From Alphaproteobacteria bacterium MarineAlpha11_Bin1 (GTDB lineage Bacteria; Pseudomonadota; Alphaproteobacteria; MPNO01; UBA830): a DNA stretch of 64,000 bases. Below, one piece after another: positions 45,259 to 55,666 of this stretch; positions within the stretch are counted from its first letter, which is position 1, and each line of letters starts with the position of its first letter. Under the pieces are notes generated by a model, which saw only the letters and a program-made list of their open reading frames with translations, was not told the DNA's origin and searched no databases. The stretch is taken from contig PTJZ01000011.1 of the NCBI GenBank assembly GCA_002937455.1, forward strand, positions 1-64,000, in the 5' to 3' direction. The position numbers were made by a program, and so were the translations under genes.

Positions 45259-45939
45259 ATGGGACAAAAAGTGAATCCAATCGGGCTCCGTCTCGGTATT
45301 AACCGAACATGGGACTCGCGGTGGTACTCCAACGGCGATAATTATGCCGGCCTGTTGCACGAAGATATTAAGCTACGGGATTATTTATTCGACAAGCTAT
45401 CGCAGGCCGGTATAAGCCGGGTTGTTATAGAGCGTCCTGCTAAGAAAGCTCGCGTCACTATTCACTCTGCGCGACCGGGGGTGGTGATAGGGAAGAAGGG
45501 TGCCGATATAGAGCGTCTTCGCAAGGAAGTTGCTGAAATGACCGGTAGCGAAGCCCATCTGAACATCGTTGAAATTCGGAAGCCCGAAATAGATGCTAAG
45601 CTGGTTGCTGAAAATATTGCCCAACAACTGGAGCGTCGGGTAGCGTTCCGACGTGCAATGAAGCGCGCGGTTCAGTCGGCTATGCGTCTGGGTGCGGAGG
45701 GTATACGTATCAATTGCGCCGGTCGTTTGGGCGGCGCGGAAATTGCTCGGACGGAGTGGTATCGCGAGGGCCGTGTCCCGCTTCATACCCTTCGAGCTGA
45801 CGTCGATTATGGGACGGCTACCGGGCGCACTACATATGGTGCCTGCGGTGTGAAAGTTTGGGTGTTCAAAGGTGAAATTCTGGCACACGACCCCATGGCT
45901 CAGGATAAACGACTGCAGGAACAGCAGGTCAGCCGCTAA
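45259..45939 (+). CDS. rpsC: 30S ribosomal protein S3
   Basis: A 226-residue S3 at the mRNA entry channel, with helicase function. [20 protein letters not shown] is the standard start. The KH domain has [20 protein letters not shown], and [20 protein letters not shown] is the C-terminal core. rplV ends directly before it. Confidence 0.97.
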   Translation: MGQKVNPIGLRLGINRTWDSRWYSNGDNYAGLLHEDIKLRDYLFDKLSQAGISRVVIERPAKKARVTIHSARPGVVIGKKGADIERLRKEVAEMTGSEAHLNIVEIRKPEIDAKLVAENIAQQLERRVAFRRAMKRAVQSAMRLGAEGIRINCAGRLGGAEIARTEWYREGRVPLHTLRADVDYGTATGRTTYGACGVKVWVFKGEILAHDPMAQDKRLQEQQVSR

Positions 45940-45963
45940 GGTTGGCGTAACGGGAACGGTAAG

Positions 45964-46386
45964 ATGCTTGCACCAAAAAGAACAAAGTTCCGGAAGGCTC
46001 ACAAGGGCCGCATCAAAGGGAACGCAAAAGGCGCGACTACGCTTACTTTCGGCGCCTATGGGCTGAAAGCTCTCTCACCAGGTCGTGTCACCGCGCGCCA
46101 AATCGAGGCATCACGCCGGGCGATCACCCGGCATATGCGCCGCTCCGGACGCGTCTGGATCCGGGTATTCCCCGATGTGCCTGTAACCCAAAAGCCCGCC
46201 GAGGTTCGGCAGGGAAAGGGTAAGGGCACCGTCGAGTATTGGGCGGCCAGGGTCAAACCGGGCCGGATCATGTTCGAGGTAGATGGAGTACCAAAGGAAA
46301 TAGCGACGGTAGCGCTTGAACTTGCCGCAGCAAAACTACCGGTGCAAACCAAAGTCGTCACCAGACTAGTTGGTGGGAGTGAGTGA
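45964..46386 (+). CDS. rplP: 50S ribosomal protein L16
   Basis: A 140-residue L16, which organises the A-site region. [39 protein letters not shown] and [20 protein letters not shown] are conserved. The arginine hydroxylated by YcfD in E. coli lies in the matching RHMRR-to-RVWIR region. Confidence 0.96.
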   Translation: MLAPKRTKFRKAHKGRIKGNAKGATTLTFGAYGLKALSPGRVTARQIEASRRAITRHMRRSGRVWIRVFPDVPVTQKPAEVRQGKGKGTVEYWAARVKPGRIMFEVDGVPKEIATVALELAAAKLPVQTKVVTRLVGGSE

Positions 46387-46388
46387 TC

Positions 46389-46598
46389 ATGGCGAATGCT
46401 GTAGATCTACGTCAGAAAACGGACGATGAATTAAAAGATGAGCTTCAGACGCTGAAGCGAGAGCAACTAAACCTGCGATTTCAGCGTTCCTCCGGTCAAC
46501 TGGAAGCGACAAATCGAGTGGGTGAGGTTCGCCGAGATATTGCGCGGATTAAAACTATTATTAGCGAACGGCGACACGAAGTCGCTGACCCATCTTAA
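46389..46598 (+). CDS. rpmC: 50S ribosomal protein L29
   Basis: A 69-residue coiled-coil L29 at the tunnel exit. DLRQKTDDELKDELQTLKRE and EQLNLRFQRSSGQLEATNRV are characteristic. I use the ATG at 46389, 2 bp after the rplP stop; a GTG two codons earlier overlaps rplP. Confidence 0.94.
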   Translation: MANAVDLRQKTDDELKDELQTLKREQLNLRFQRSSGQLEATNRVGEVRRDIARIKTIISERRHEVADPS

Positions 46599-46615
46599 GG
46601 AACGAGGAATAGGAT

Positions 46616-46852
46616 ATGCCCAAGCGAATCCTCCAGGGGACAGTGGTTTCAGCGAAAGCGGACAAAACCGTAACCGTCCGCGTCGAGCGTCAGGTTCAGC
46701 ATCCGTTGTATAAAAAGATAATTCGTCGCTCCAAAAAGTTTGCGGCACATGATCCAGAAAACAAGTGTACGGCCGGCGAGATCGTTAGGATTCGTGAATG
46801 TAAACCGATTTCCAAGTCGAAAAGCTGGGAAGTCGTCTTCGACGACACATGA
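46616..46852 (+). CDS. rpsQ: 30S ribosomal protein S17
   Basis: A 78-residue OB-fold S17. [40 protein letters not shown] and [15 protein letters not shown] are the family signatures. Confidence 0.95.
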   Translation: MPKRILQGTVVSAKADKTVTVRVERQVQHPLYKKIIRRSKKFAAHDPENKCTAGEIVRIRECKPISKSKSWEVVFDDT

Positions 46853-46878
46853 AGCGTTGAGGAATAAGGACAAGACCA

Positions 46879-47247
46879 ATGATTATCCCTGAATCTAATC
46901 TCGAGGTAGCCGATAATTCCGGCGCACGCCGGGTGCAGTGCATCCGAATCCTCGGTGGTTCTAAACGGCGTTGGGCTACGGTTGGCGACGTAATCGTCGT
47001 GTCCGTTAAGGAGGCGATACCGCGCGGCCGGGTAAAAAAAGGTGATGTTCACCGCGCTGTCATTGTACGGACTTCTAAAGAAATACGGCGTCCGGATGGG
47101 ACATCGATACGATTCGACCGAAATGCCGCGGTACTGCTGAATAATGCAGGTGAACCGATCGGCACCCGTATTTTTGGACCGGTGACCCGCGAACTGCGTG
47201 CCCGGCGATACATGAAGATTGTTTCTCTTGCCCCAGAAGTACTTTAG
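46879..47247 (+). CDS. rplN: 50S ribosomal protein L14
   Basis: A 122-residue L14 at the subunit interface, site of RsfS binding. [40 protein letters not shown] and [20 protein letters not shown] are standard. It is the first gene of the spc-type segment. Confidence 0.97.
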   Translation: MIIPESNLEVADNSGARRVQCIRILGGSKRRWATVGDVIVVSVKEAIPRGRVKKGDVHRAVIVRTSKEIRRPDGTSIRFDRNAAVLLNNAGEPIGTRIFGPVTRELRARRYMKIVSLAPEVL

Positions 47248-47270
47248 GGCGGTGAAACCGGAGTAAGATA

Positions 47271-47585
47271 ATGGCTGCGCGAATAAAAAAAGGCGATGAG
47301 GTAATAGTCATCTCTGGTCGGGACAAAGGTAAAAAAGGCAACGTCCTAAAGGTTTTGACGGAGCAAAACCGTGTTTTGGTTCAGGGTGTGCATATGGTGA
47401 AGCGTCACCAGCGTCAGACCCAGACAGAACAGGGTGGTATCGTTGAGAAGGAGGCCTCGATCCACGTTTCGAACGTAGCTCTGCTCGACCCCGAAGGGGG
47501 AGAGGCCTCACGTATCGGTTTTCGAACACTCGAAGACGGCCGGAAGGTCCGCTACGCTCGGCGGTCTGGCGAAGTGATCGATTAG
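47271..47585 (+). CDS. rplX: 50S ribosomal protein L24
   Basis: A 104-residue L24, an assembly initiator. The KOW motif is [39 protein letters not shown] and [19 protein letters not shown] follow. Confidence 0.95.
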   Translation: MAARIKKGDEVIVISGRDKGKKGNVLKVLTEQNRVLVQGVHMVKRHQRQTQTEQGGIVEKEASIHVSNVALLDPEGGEASRIGFRTLEDGRKVRYARRSGEVID

Positions 47586-47596
47586 GGAGAGAGTTG

Positions 47597-48139
47597 ATGG
47601 TTGCCCGTTTGCAAGAAACATACATTTCTACAATCCGACCCTCGATGCAGGAGGAATTTGGATACCCAAATTCAATGCAGATCCCTCGTTTGGAAAAAAT
47701 TGTCCTTAACATGGGCGTTGGTGCTGCTGTAAATGACTCTAAGAAGGTTGATAATGCGCTACGAGATATGACTGTTATTTCGGGTCAAAAGCCTATCATT
47801 GTCCGGGCGCGGAAATCAGTCGCGACGTTTAAGTTACGGGAAGGGATGCCTATAGGGGTTAAGGTAACCCTGCGCCGAGACCGTATGTATGAATTTATTG
47901 ATCGTTTGGTGAATATAGCACTTCCGCGTGTGCGCGATTTCCGAGGATTATCGACTAAAAGTTTCGATGGGCGCGGTAATTATGCAATGGGCATCCAAGA
48001 ACAAATTATTTTCCCTGAGATTGACTATGACTCTGTCGATGAATTTCGGGGTATGGATATCGTGGTGTGCACCACCGCCGATAATGACGAGCAGGCTCGG
48101 TCCTTGCTCAGGAATTTCAACTTCCCGTTTATGAACTAA
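47597..48139 (+). CDS. rplE: 50S ribosomal protein L5
   Basis: A 180-residue L5, which binds 5S rRNA and contacts P-site t[43 protein letters not shown] and [20 protein letters not shown] are conserved. I use the ATG at 47597; a TTG one codon earlier is also in frame. Confidence 0.96.
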   Translation: MVARLQETYISTIRPSMQEEFGYPNSMQIPRLEKIVLNMGVGAAVNDSKKVDNALRDMTVISGQKPIIVRARKSVATFKLREGMPIGVKVTLRRDRMYEFIDRLVNIALPRVRDFRGLSTKSFDGRGNYAMGIQEQIIFPEIDYDSVDEFRGMDIVVCTTADNDEQARSLLRNFNFPFMN

Positions 48140-48157
48140 TGGGATTGGGAGGATCGC

Positions 48158-48463
48158 ATGGCTAAGAAAAGCGCCATTGAAAGAAACCTAAAACGCGACC
48201 GTATGGTCAAAAAATTCGAGGCTCAGCGGAAACGCTTGAAGGAAATCGCGAATAACGCCGATTTGCCAATGGATGAACGTTTCCAAGCTCGGTTGAAGTT
48301 AGCCAAGTTGCCTCGTAATTCTGCGAAGGTTCGTGTTCAGAACCGTTGCGCGGTTACAGGCCGTCCGAGGGGCGTCTACCGCAAATTCAAGATGTCACGT
48401 ATAGCGCTGCGCGAGCTTGCCTCAAATGGCCAGGTTCCTGGCATGGTCAAATCGAGCTGGTGA
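48158..48463 (+). CDS. rpsN: 30S ribosomal protein S14 (zinc-independent form)
   Basis: A 101-residue long-form S14 without the CxxC zinc pairs. [20 protein letters not shown] and the C-terminal [19 protein letters not shown] are conserved. Confidence 0.95.
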   Translation: MAKKSAIERNLKRDRMVKKFEAQRKRLKEIANNADLPMDERFQARLKLAKLPRNSAKVRVQNRCAVTGRPRGVYRKFKMSRIALRELASNGQVPGMVKSSW

Positions 48464-48476
48464 GGAGAGAACGACG

Positions 48477-48875
48477 ATGAGTATGACTGATCCCGTCGGT
48501 GATCTTTTGACACGTATCCGTAATGGTCAGCGGGCAAATAAGAATGCTGTTCTGTCCCCGACATCAAAATTGAGGGCCAATGTGCTCGAAGTTTTGAAGC
48601 GAGAGGGCTATATCCGCGGATACGAAACAGAAGAAATCCGAAAAGGCCTAAGCCAGCTTCGGATTGAATTAAAGTACCACGACGGCTCGCCGGTGATCCG
48701 ACATATCCAACGGGTCTCGAAGCCGGGTCGGCGGGTCTATTCAAAGATTCGTGATCTGCCGGCTGTATACAACGGTCTTGGTATCTCCATCCTGTCCACC
48801 CCACAGGGTGTGATGTCGGATAACGAAGCCCGTGCTGCTAATGTCGGCGGCGAGGTTATTTGCGAAGTCTTTTAG
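48477..48875 (+). CDS. rpsH: 30S ribosomal protein S8
   Basis: A 132-residue S8; in E. coli it also represses the spc operon. [40 protein letters not shown] and [20 protein letters not shown] are conserved. I choose the ATG at 48477 preceded by GGAGAG; the longer frame runs into rpsN. Confidence 0.95.
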   Translation: MSMTDPVGDLLTRIRNGQRANKNAVLSPTSKLRANVLEVLKREGYIRGYETEEIRKGLSQLRIELKYHDGSPVIRHIQRVSKPGRRVYSKIRDLPAVYNGLGISILSTPQGVMSDNEARAANVGGEVICEVF

Positions 48876-48892
48876 GGACTCAGGAGCAAAAT

Positions 48893-49426
48893 ATGTCACG
48901 TATTGGGTTATTGCCTGTGGAAGTTCCGGATGGGGTCGACTTTCAGATAGAGGGCGAGACTGTCAAAGCCAAAGGTAAACTCGGTGAACTATCGCTGAAT
49001 TTGAGTGATGTTGTCGAGGTTGCCCGGGAAGAAAATCTTGTATGGGTCCGTCCGGTAAATAAGTCCAAGCGGGCACGGACTATGTGGGGTACAACGCGAA
49101 GTCTTATCGATAACATCGTCAAAGGTGTTTCTGCTGGTTTCGAAAAGAAGTTGGAGATCACGGGTGTTGGTTATCGGGCACAGGTTCAGGGCAAAGATCT
49201 CGTCCTCCAGCTGGGTCATAGCCATGAAATCCGCTATCCAATACCGGAGGGAATAAAGATCGATGCGCCGACCCAAACAGAGGTAATTGTATCCGGTGTC
49301 GACAATCAGAAAGTCGGTCAAGTTGCGTCGGAAATTAGGGGTTTTCGTAAGCCAGAACCGTACAAGGGTAAGGGCGTTCGATATGCGGACGAAATTATCG
49401 TCCGCAAGGAGGGTAAGAAGAAATAG
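48893..49426 (+). CDS. rplF: 50S ribosomal protein L6
   Basis: A 177-residue L6 of two similar domains near the sarcin-ricin loop. [20 protein letters not shown] is the start. [20 protein letters not shown] and [20 protein letters not shown] are conserved. The ATG at 48893 is 17 bp after rpsH. Confidence 0.96.
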   Translation: MSRIGLLPVEVPDGVDFQIEGETVKAKGKLGELSLNLSDVVEVAREENLVWVRPVNKSKRARTMWGTTRSLIDNIVKGVSAGFEKKLEITGVGYRAQVQGKDLVLQLGHSHEIRYPIPEGIKIDAPTQTEVIVSGVDNQKVGQVASEIRGFRKPEPYKGKGVRYADEIIVRKEGKKK

Positions 49427-49428
49427 CC

Positions 49429-49779
49429 ATGGTTGGTAATTCTAAGCTTGAACAGCGGCGGCGTGCCCGTGTACGTAGAAAAGTTCGGAAAAGTTCGAAC
49501 GGTCGGCCACGTCTGTCGGTCTTTCGCTCAAACAAGTATATCTATGCTCAAGTGATTGATGACGTGAATGGCAGGACGTTAGCGGCGGCGTCTAGCCGAG
49601 AAGAAGGTGTGTCTACCGGAGCGGGCTTGGATGCTGGTACCGCTGTCGGCAAACTATTAGCTGAGCGCGCAACAGAGAAGGGGGTCACGGAGGTCGTATT
49701 CGATCGCGGCCCATATCTTTACCACGGACGAGTGAAGGCGCTCGCCGAAGCAGCCCGCGAAGCCGGGCTGGCATTCTAG
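49429..49779 (+). CDS. rplR: 50S ribosomal protein L18
   Basis: A 116-residue L18, a 5S rRNA-binding protein. [40 protein letters not shown] and [20 protein letters not shown] are conserved. It starts 2 bp after rplF. Confidence 0.95.
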   Translation: MVGNSKLEQRRRARVRRKVRKSSNGRPRLSVFRSNKYIYAQVIDDVNGRTLAAASSREEGVSTGAGLDAGTAVGKLLAERATEKGVTEVVFDRGPYLYHGRVKALAEAAREAGLAF

Positions 49780-49790
49780 GAGATCGATAT

Positions 49791-50339
49791 ATGGCACGTA
49801 ATCCAAGACGCGACCGAGAAAATCGTGAAGACAGCGATATTGTTGATAAGCTTGTTAGCATCAATCGTGTTGCAAAGGTTGTTAAAGGAGGCCGACGTTT
49901 CGGCTTTGCCGCGCTGGTTGTTGTTGGTGATGAAAAGGGCCGGGTTGGATTCGGTTCCGGTAAAGCAAGAGAAGTGCCGGAAGCAATCCGGAAAGGTACG
50001 GAAAAAGCAAAACGCAATATGATCCGAGTTCCGCTCCGCGAGGGCCGGACACTACATCACGACGTCCGGGGCCGTTATGGTGCAGGGAAGGTCGTTTTGC
50101 GGGCGGCTCCGCCTGGCACTGGAATTATCGCCGGCGGTCCTATGCGGGCTATTTTCGAGACTTTGGGCGTTCAGGATGTCGTTGCGAAATCCCTCGGAAC
50201 ACAAAATCCCCACAATATGATCAAAGCAACGTTCGAAGCTTTAAAGAATCTGCAGTCGCCGAGGATGGTTGCGACGCGGCGTGGACGTAAGATTGGCGAT
50301 ATCGTTGGTCGTCGTCCTGAAGAACGGATGGATGCGTAG
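49791..50339 (+). CDS. rpsE: 30S ribosomal protein S5
   Basis: A 182-residue S5, important for decoding fidelity. The double-stranded-RNA-binding part has [20 protein letters not shown] and [20 protein letters not shown]. The C-terminal half has [20 protein letters not shown] and [20 protein letters not shown]. Confidence 0.96.
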   Translation: MARNPRRDRENREDSDIVDKLVSINRVAKVVKGGRRFGFAALVVVGDEKGRVGFGSGKAREVPEAIRKGTEKAKRNMIRVPLREGRTLHHDVRGRYGAGKVVLRAAPPGTGIIAGGPMRAIFETLGVQDVVAKSLGTQNPHNMIKATFEALKNLQSPRMVATRRGRKIGDIVGRRPEERMDA

Positions 50340-50342
50340 AAT

Positions 50343-50531
50343 ATGGTTGATGACAAAAAAACATTACGAGTTACTCAGATCGGTAGCCCGATCGGGCGTC
50401 CTAGAGATCAACGGCAAACCCTCGTCGGATTAGGCCTTAATAAAATTAACCGGACCAGCGAATTAGAGGACACCCCAGCCGTTCGCGGCATGGTTAATAA
50501 AGTAAAACACTTGGTGCGAGTGGAAGAGTAA
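50343..50531 (+). CDS. rpmD: 50S ribosomal protein L30
   Basis: A 62-residue L30. [40 protein letters not shown] and [13 protein letters not shown] span almost the whole protein and match the family. Confidence 0.94.
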   Translation: MVDDKKTLRVTQIGSPIGRPRDQRQTLVGLGLNKINRTSELEDTPAVRGMVNKVKHLVRVEE

Positions 50532-50570
50532 GGACGAGCGCGAGTATATCTCCGCTCACGGGAGTAGATG

Positions 50571-51128
50571 ATGAAACTGAATGAAATTTCGGATAATCAG
50601 GGTGCAAGGCATCGGCGGAAGCGCGTTGGCCGAGGCATCGGTTCCGGTACCGGTAAAACCTCCGCGCGGGGTCACAAGGGGCAGAAGTCTCGTAGTGGTG
50701 TATCTCTACTTGGTTTTGAGGGCGGCCAAATGCCACTATACCGCCGTCTACCAAAGGGCGGTTTTAAGAACATATTCCGGAAGGAATACCGTGTTGTTAA
50801 TATTGGTCGTCTGCAGCAGGCAGCCGATGCTGGAAAGCTCGATCCGAGTAAAGTCGTTACTGAAGATGGACTCGTCGCAGCGGGAGTAATCAAATCCAAG
50901 AGGGATGGCGTCCGAATACTCGGAAAAGGTGAAATTAACATCAAGCTTCAGATTGAAGTTTCTGGTGCTTCCAAAGGTGCAGTAGACGCGGTCGAAAAGG
51001 CTGGAGGCAAACTTACCATTTTACTCTCAAAAAACGAAAAGAAAGCGCCCCCGGAGCAAAAAAATTCTGTTGGTGAAGGAACGCCAGCGGCGCGTGTGGA
51101 CGACGGCGCGGAGATAGATAAGGAATAG
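50571..51128 (+). CDS. rplO: 50S ribosomal protein L15 with charged C-terminal tail
   Basis: A 185-residue L15 (E. coli 144). [40 protein letters not shown] and [20 protein letters not shown] are conserved. The last about 33 residues are a low-complexity acidic tail ending [10 protein letters not shown], just before secY. Two adjacent ATG codons are possible starts; I use the second. Confidence 0.95.
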   Translation: MKLNEISDNQGARHRRKRVGRGIGSGTGKTSARGHKGQKSRSGVSLLGFEGGQMPLYRRLPKGGFKNIFRKEYRVVNIGRLQQAADAGKLDPSKVVTEDGLVAAGVIKSKRDGVRILGKGEINIKLQIEVSGASKGAVDAVEKAGGKLTILLSKNEKKAPPEQKNSVGEGTPAARVDDGAEIDKE

Positions 51129-51131
51129 TTT

Positions 51132-52475
51132 ATGGCGTCTGCCGCCGAACAACTCGCCTCGCAGATTAGCTTCTCGAACTTTGCTAAGGCGACAGAACTC
51201 AAGAAACGCATCTGGTTCACACTGGGTGCTTTGATCGTCTATAGACTTGGCACGTGGATACCCCTTCCTGGTATTGACCCGTCGATCCTTCAGGACATTT
51301 TTCAGCAGCAGGCTGGTGGAATTCTGGATATGTTTAATATGTTGTCCGGTGGGGCTTTCGCTCGGATGACTATCTTCGCTCTTAATATAATGCCGTATAT
51401 CTCTGCATCGATCATCATGCAGCTACTACAGGCTATCCACCCACATTTTGAGGCGCTAAAAAAAGAAGGGGAGGTAGGTCGAAAAAAATTAAATCAGTAT
51501 ACCCGCTACGGCACAGTCGCTCTGGCTGCATTGCAGGCCTATGGCATCGCAGTCGGTCTTGAGGGAATGACTGGTTCCCAAGGCGTAGCGGTAGCCGACC
51601 CCGGTGCTTTTTTCCGCGCTACCACCGTAATTACATTAGTTGGTGGTACGATGTTCTTGATGTGGTTGGGTGAGCAGATTACGGCTCGTGGTGTTGGAAA
51701 TGGAATTTCGCTGATAATTTTCGCAGGAATAGTGGCCGAGATGCCTGCGGCACTGGTTGGTACGCTGGAGCTTGGCCGCACTGGCGCGCTGTCTGCCTTG
51801 CTCATTATCTTTTTAATCATTATGGCGGTCGGTGTGATCACGTTCATTGTATATGTTGAACGCGCACAACGAAGGGTTATCGTTCAATATCCTAAACGGC
51901 AACAGGGTAACAAGATGGTTGGCGGGGAGAATTCCCACATACCATTGAAGGTAAATACCGCGGGAGTTATTCCACCAATTTTTGCTAGTTCTCTTCTTCT
52001 GTTACCGATCACTGTTGCCAACTTCTCGGCAAATGCGGGCCCTGATTGGCTGGGTGACGTTACTGCCTATCTCGGAAGGGGGCAGCCAGCGTATCTGTTA
52101 CTATACGCTGCAATGATTATCTTTTTTGCATTTTTCTACACCTCGGTCGTTTTTAATCCAACCGAAACCGCAGATAATCTAAAGAAATATGGAGGGTTCG
52201 TTCCGGGTATTCGCCCCGGTAAGAACACTGCCGAGTATCTAGATTTCATTTTGACGAGGCTTACGGTCGTCGGCGCGATCTATTTAACCGCGATTAGCAT
52301 TATGCCAGAAATATTAATCTCCCAATACGGCGTGCCCTTCTACTTCGGAGGTACAAGTTTGTTAATTGTAGTGACGGTAACAATGGATACAGTTGCCCAA
52401 GTCCAGTCACACCTCATCGCCCATCAATATGAGGGGCTGGTCAAAAAATCAAGATTGAGGGGACGTAGCGGATGA
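51132..52475 (+). CDS. secY: preprotein translocase subunit SecY
   Basis: A 447-residue integral membrane channel subunit with ten hydrophobic segments. RIWFTLGALIVYRLGTWIPL is helix 1; the plug region has LSGGAFARMTIFALNIMPYI. ERAQRRVIVQYPKRQQGNKM is the cytoplasmic ribosome/SecA loop, and KYGGFVPGIRPGKNTAEYLD is the second conserved loop. Its stop overlaps the adk start by 4 bp. Confidence 0.97.
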   Translation: MASAAEQLASQISFSNFAKATELKKRIWFTLGALIVYRLGTWIPLPGIDPSILQDIFQQQAGGILDMFNMLSGGAFARMTIFALNIMPYISASIIMQLLQAIHPHFEALKKEGEVGRKKLNQYTRYGTVALAALQAYGIAVGLEGMTGSQGVAVADPGAFFRATTVITLVGGTMFLMWLGEQITARGVGNGISLIIFAGIVAEMPAALVGTLELGRTGALSALLIIFLIIMAVGVITFIVYVERAQRRVIVQYPKRQQGNKMVGGENSHIPLKVNTAGVIPPIFASSLLLLPITVANFSANAGPDWLGDVTAYLGRGQPAYLLLYAAMIIFFAFFYTSVVFNPTETADNLKKYGGFVPGIRPGKNTAEYLDFILTRLTVVGAIYLTAISIMPEILISQYGVPFYFGGTSLLIVVTVTMDTVAQVQSHLIAHQYEGLVKKSRLRGRSG

Positions 52476-53122
52476 GCCTGATGTTGTTGGGTCCGCCCGG
52501 CGCCGGCAAGGGTACACAGGCAAAACGGCTAGAGGAAAGCCGAGGTTTAGTTCAGTTGTCGAGCGGCGACATGTTGCGCGCCGCTGTCGCATCGGATAGC
52601 GAAATCGGCCGGCGGGCAAAAGCGATAATGGAGCGTGGTGAGTTAGTATCGGACTCTGTCATGATCGCCATGATCAAGGATCGAATCCAGCACCCGGATT
52701 GCGCCAGAGGGTTTATACTAGATGGATTTCCCCGAACCACCGCACAGGCTGAGGCGCTAGACGAGATGCTCTCCGATATGAACGTTAAGTTGGACCACGT
52801 GATTGTAATGAAGGTCGACGATACCATTCTTGTCGAGCGTATTTCTGGCCGCTATAGCTGTAGTAACTGTAGCGCTGGATACCATGACATATTTCAGAAA
52901 CCTCTGACCGAAGGTGTTTGTGACAACTGTGGTAAGACCGAATTTACCCGGCGTAAAGATGATAATCCTGAAACCGTCGCTTCTCGCCTCGAATCTTATC
53001 ATGCTCAAACGGCGCCATTGCTTCCTTATTATGAAAATCAAGGCACGCTGAGATGTGTCGATGGTATGGCCGAAATCGACGAAGTTACTCGCCAGATTGA
53101 AGCTGTTTTGGAGGCTCACTAA
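52472..53122 (+). CDS. adk: adenylate kinase with zinc-type LID
   Basis: A 216-residue adenylate kinase interconverting ATP and AMP with 2 ADP. The P-loop is LLGPPGAGKGTQAK, and GFILDGFPRTTAQAEAL is the AMP-binding region. The LID is long and has CSNC and CDNC pairs (YSCSNCSAGYHDIF and EGVCDNCGKTEF), predicting a structural zinc. RRKDDNPETVASRL is conserved. The secY-adk order is standard. It regenerates AMP pools that the PhnN-phosphorylase fusion could draw on. Confidence 0.96.
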   Translation: MSLMLLGPPGAGKGTQAKRLEESRGLVQLSSGDMLRAAVASDSEIGRRAKAIMERGELVSDSVMIAMIKDRIQHPDCARGFILDGFPRTTAQAEALDEMLSDMNVKLDHVIVMKVDDTILVERISGRYSCSNCSAGYHDIFQKPLTEGVCDNCGKTEFTRRKDDNPETVASRLESYHAQTAPLLPYYENQGTLRCVDGMAEIDEVTRQIEAVLEAH

Positions 53123-53125
53123 TGG

Positions 53126-53153
53126 TTGACTTAAGGCGATTAGATCCTATAAT
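53126..53153 (+). promoter_or_regulatory. internal promoter for rpsM-rpsK-rpoA-rplQ
   Basis: TTGACT (53126-53131), a 16-bp spacer and a perfect TATAAT (53148-53153), in the 109-bp gap after adk. This is one of the best promoter matches in the window and would give the alpha operon separate control. Confidence 0.65.
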
Positions 53154-53231
53154 CGCCGCGCTCCGTCCAAATGGGCTAATCGGAATATTATTTCATTTTT
53201 TCAATGACTTGAACGCTAGGGAGACAGCGTC

Positions 53232-53594
53232 GTGGCACGCATTTCAGGTGTAAACCTGCCAAACAAACCTGTAGCGGTAGCGCTGACCTATATATTCGGT
53301 ATCGGCCGTACGTCGGCAGTTAAAATATGCAAAGCAGCAAACGTGGCCTACGAGACCCGCGCGAACAATCTTGGTGACGACGAATTAGCGCGAATCCGTG
53401 ATGTTATTGATCGGGATTATACGATTGAGGGTGACCTTCGGCGCGAAACAGCGATGAATGTAAAACGTTTAATGGACCTCGGATGCTATCGGGGGCTGCG
53501 CCATCGGCGCGGACTGCCCGTTCGTGGGCAACGTACCCACACAAATGCCCGGACTCGCAAAGGTAAAGCACGCCCGGTTGCAGGCAAGAAATAG
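53232..53594 (+). CDS. rpsM: 30S ribosomal protein S13
   Basis: A 120-residue S13 of the small-subunit head. [37 protein letters not shown] and [20 protein letters not shown] are conserved. It begins with GTG at 53232, preceded by AGGGAG. rpmJ and infA, found near here in some other bacteria, are absent. Confidence 0.95.
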   Translation: MARISGVNLPNKPVAVALTYIFGIGRTSAVKICKAANVAYETRANNLGDDELARIRDVIDRDYTIEGDLRRETAMNVKRLMDLGCYRGLRHRRGLPVRGQRTHTNARTRKGKARPVAGKK

Positions 53595-53614
53595 GCGGAT
53601 AATAGGAACAGACA

Positions 53615-54007
53615 ATGGCAAGACAAGCAACAGTACGACCCCGCCGCCGCGAACGTAAAAATATCACCTCCGGCGTTGCTCATGTAAACGCGACCTTTAA
53701 CAACACCATGATCACAATTACTGATGCGCAAGGTAATTCTATTGCTTGGTCATCGGCGGGGTCGCAGGGATTCAAAGGTTCCCGAAAGTCGACGCCCTAT
53801 GCTGCGCAGATGGCGGCTGAGGACGCGGGCCAAAAAGCGCAGGAACATGGGGTAAAAACGCTTGAAGTAGAAGTAAAGGGGCCCGGCTCCGGACGAGAAT
53901 CTGCACTCCGGGCGCTGCAGGCCGTAGGATTCAATATTACGGCAATACGGGATGTAACACCGATCCCGCACAACGGCTGCCGCCCAAGAAAACGGCGCCG
54001 GGTATAA
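53615..54007 (+). CDS. rpsK: 30S ribosomal protein S11
   Basis: A 130-residue S11 at the platform. [40 protein letters not shown] and [18 protein letters not shown] are characteristic. Confidence 0.96.
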   Translation: MARQATVRPRRRERKNITSGVAHVNATFNNTMITITDAQGNSIAWSSAGSQGFKGSRKSTPYAAQMAAEDAGQKAQEHGVKTLEVEVKGPGSGRESALRALQAVGFNITAIRDVTPIPHNGCRPRKRRRV

Positions 54008-54089
54008 GTTAAAAATTCTCGCCGTTCCTTTGGTGCGGCACAAAAGCAAGAACCCAAGTGCGGCATCACGCCGCTGTGAGGATAACGGT

Positions 54090-55112
54090 ATGACGGTCAT
54101 TCATAAGAATTGGCAAGAACTGATTAAACCCACCAAGCTCGACATAGATTCTGGGGAAGAGGCCTCCCGCTTCGCTTCTATCACTGCAGAACCGCTGGAG
54201 CGCGGATTCGCAACTACTTTGGGCAACTCGCTTAGGCGCATTCTGTTATCGTCATTGCAAGGCGCGGCAGTCACAGCTGTCCAAATCGACGGAGTTTTGC
54301 ACGAATTTTCTTCAATCCAAGGTGTCCGCGAAGACGTCACCGATGTTGTTCTCAACATCAAGTCTCTCGCGTTGCGCATGCACGGAGAAGGCCCAAAACG
54401 AATTACACTGACCGCTTCTGGGCCCGGAGAAATCACTGCTGGCATGATTGAGGCAACCCATGATATCGATATTATTGATCCTGATGTTGTCATCTGCACA
54501 CTGGATGATGGTGCTAAGATTTCAATGGAAATGACCGTCGATTCTGGCAAAGGCTATGTGCCTGCTGCCGAAAATAGAGCAGAGGATTCTCCGATCGGTC
54601 TTGTTCCGGTCGACGCAGTATTCAGTCCAGTGCGTCGTGTCGCCTATCGGGTTGAAAACGCCCGGGTTGGGCAACGGACGGACTACGACAAATTGGTTAT
54701 GGACGTTGAGACTGACGGTACAATTTCGCCGGAAGATTCGGTGGCTCTTGCGGCGCGGATCCTGCAGGATCAATTGCAAATGTTTATTAATTTCGAGGAG
54801 CCACGCGCGATCCAAGAGACAATTGAGGCAGCAGAACCGGCATTTAACCGCAATCTGCTACGTAAGGTTGACGAGCTAGAACTATCGGTGCGATCGGCCA
54901 ACTGCCTTAAAAACGATAATATCATTTATATCGGTGACCTTGTTCAGAAGACTGAGCAGGAAATGCTTCGAACCCCTAATTTTGGCCGTAAGTCACTTAA
55001 CGAAATCAAAGAAGTCCTCTCAACGATGGGTTTACATCTCGGCATGGAGATTACGGAATGGCCACCTGAAAATATTGAGGATATGGCAAAACGTTTGGAC
55101 GAGCCTTACTGA
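54090..55112 (+). CDS. rpoA: DNA-directed RNA polymerase subunit alpha
   Basis: A 340-residue alpha subunit. The N-terminal dimerisation and assembly domain has [20 protein letters not shown] and [20 protein letters not shown]. The C-terminal DNA- and activator-binding domain has [20 protein letters not shown] and [21 protein letters not shown] use the ATG at 54090 with GAGGATAA upstream; a longer frame begins in the gap after rpsK. It ends 29 bp before rplQ. Confidence 0.97.
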   Translation: MTVIHKNWQELIKPTKLDIDSGEEASRFASITAEPLERGFATTLGNSLRRILLSSLQGAAVTAVQIDGVLHEFSSIQGVREDVTDVVLNIKSLALRMHGEGPKRITLTASGPGEITAGMIEATHDIDIIDPDVVICTLDDGAKISMEMTVDSGKGYVPAAENRAEDSPIGLVPVDAVFSPVRRVAYRVENARVGQRTDYDKLVMDVETDGTISPEDSVALAARILQDQLQMFINFEEPRAIQETIEAAEPAFNRNLLRKVDELELSVRSANCLKNDNIIYIGDLVQKTEQEMLRTPNFGRKSLNEIKEVLSTMGLHLGMEITEWPPENIEDMAKRLDEPY

Positions 55113-55141
55113 GTCGGCGGAAATAATAAGAGGATCTTACA

Positions 55142-55573
55142 ATGCGCCATCGTATGAGTGGCCGAAAGCTCAATCGCACGAGCTCACACAGAAAAGCCTT
55201 GTTCGGTAATATGGCCGCAGCGCTTCTAAAGCATGAGCAGATCAAGACTACCCTGCCCAAGGCTAAAGAACTCCGCTCTGTAGTTGACCGGTTAATTACA
55301 CTCGGTAAGCGGGGTGACCTCCATGCCCGGCGTATAGCGATCTCGCGGCTGCACGGAGATAAGATTATTGCCGATAAACTTTTTACCACGCTGGCCGACC
55401 GTTACCGAGATCGACCCGGGGGATATACCCGCGTAATCAAGGCGGGATTCCGTTACGGCGATTCAGCTCCGATGGCAGTCATCGAATTAGTAGAACGAGA
55501 TGCTGACGCGAAGGGCCAAGACTCCGGTCCTGTTCTTTTGGATGAAGAGCGGGAGCAAGAAGCCGTTGCTTAG
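55142..55573 (+). CDS. rplQ: 50S ribosomal protein L17
   Basis: A 143-residue L17 at the tunnel exit. [40 protein letters not shown] and [20 protein letters not shown] are conserved. An acidic tail ([12 protein letters not shown]) extends beyond the core. It is the last gene of the supercluster. Confidence 0.95.
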   Translation: MRHRMSGRKLNRTSSHRKALFGNMAAALLKHEQIKTTLPKAKELRSVVDRLITLGKRGDLHARRIAISRLHGDKIIADKLFTTLADRYRDRPGGYTRVIKAGFRYGDSAPMAVIELVERDADAKGQDSGPVLLDEEREQEAVA

Positions 55574-55599
55574 GATCGATTTGCAAACGGCGAAATAGA

Positions 55600-55624
55600 A
55601 AGGGCGGTTCTTTGGACCGCCCTT
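55600..55624 (+). terminator. hairpin at the end of the ribosomal supercluster
   Basis: AAGGGCGGTTC (55600-55610), loop TTT, GGACCGCCCTT (55614-55624): eleven pairs with one G-U. The run that follows is CTGCG rather than T-rich, so termination may be partial or helped by other factors. Confidence 0.65.
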
Positions 55625-55666
55625 CTGCGTTGAGGAAAGAGGTATGGAAACTACTAAAATAGTATC

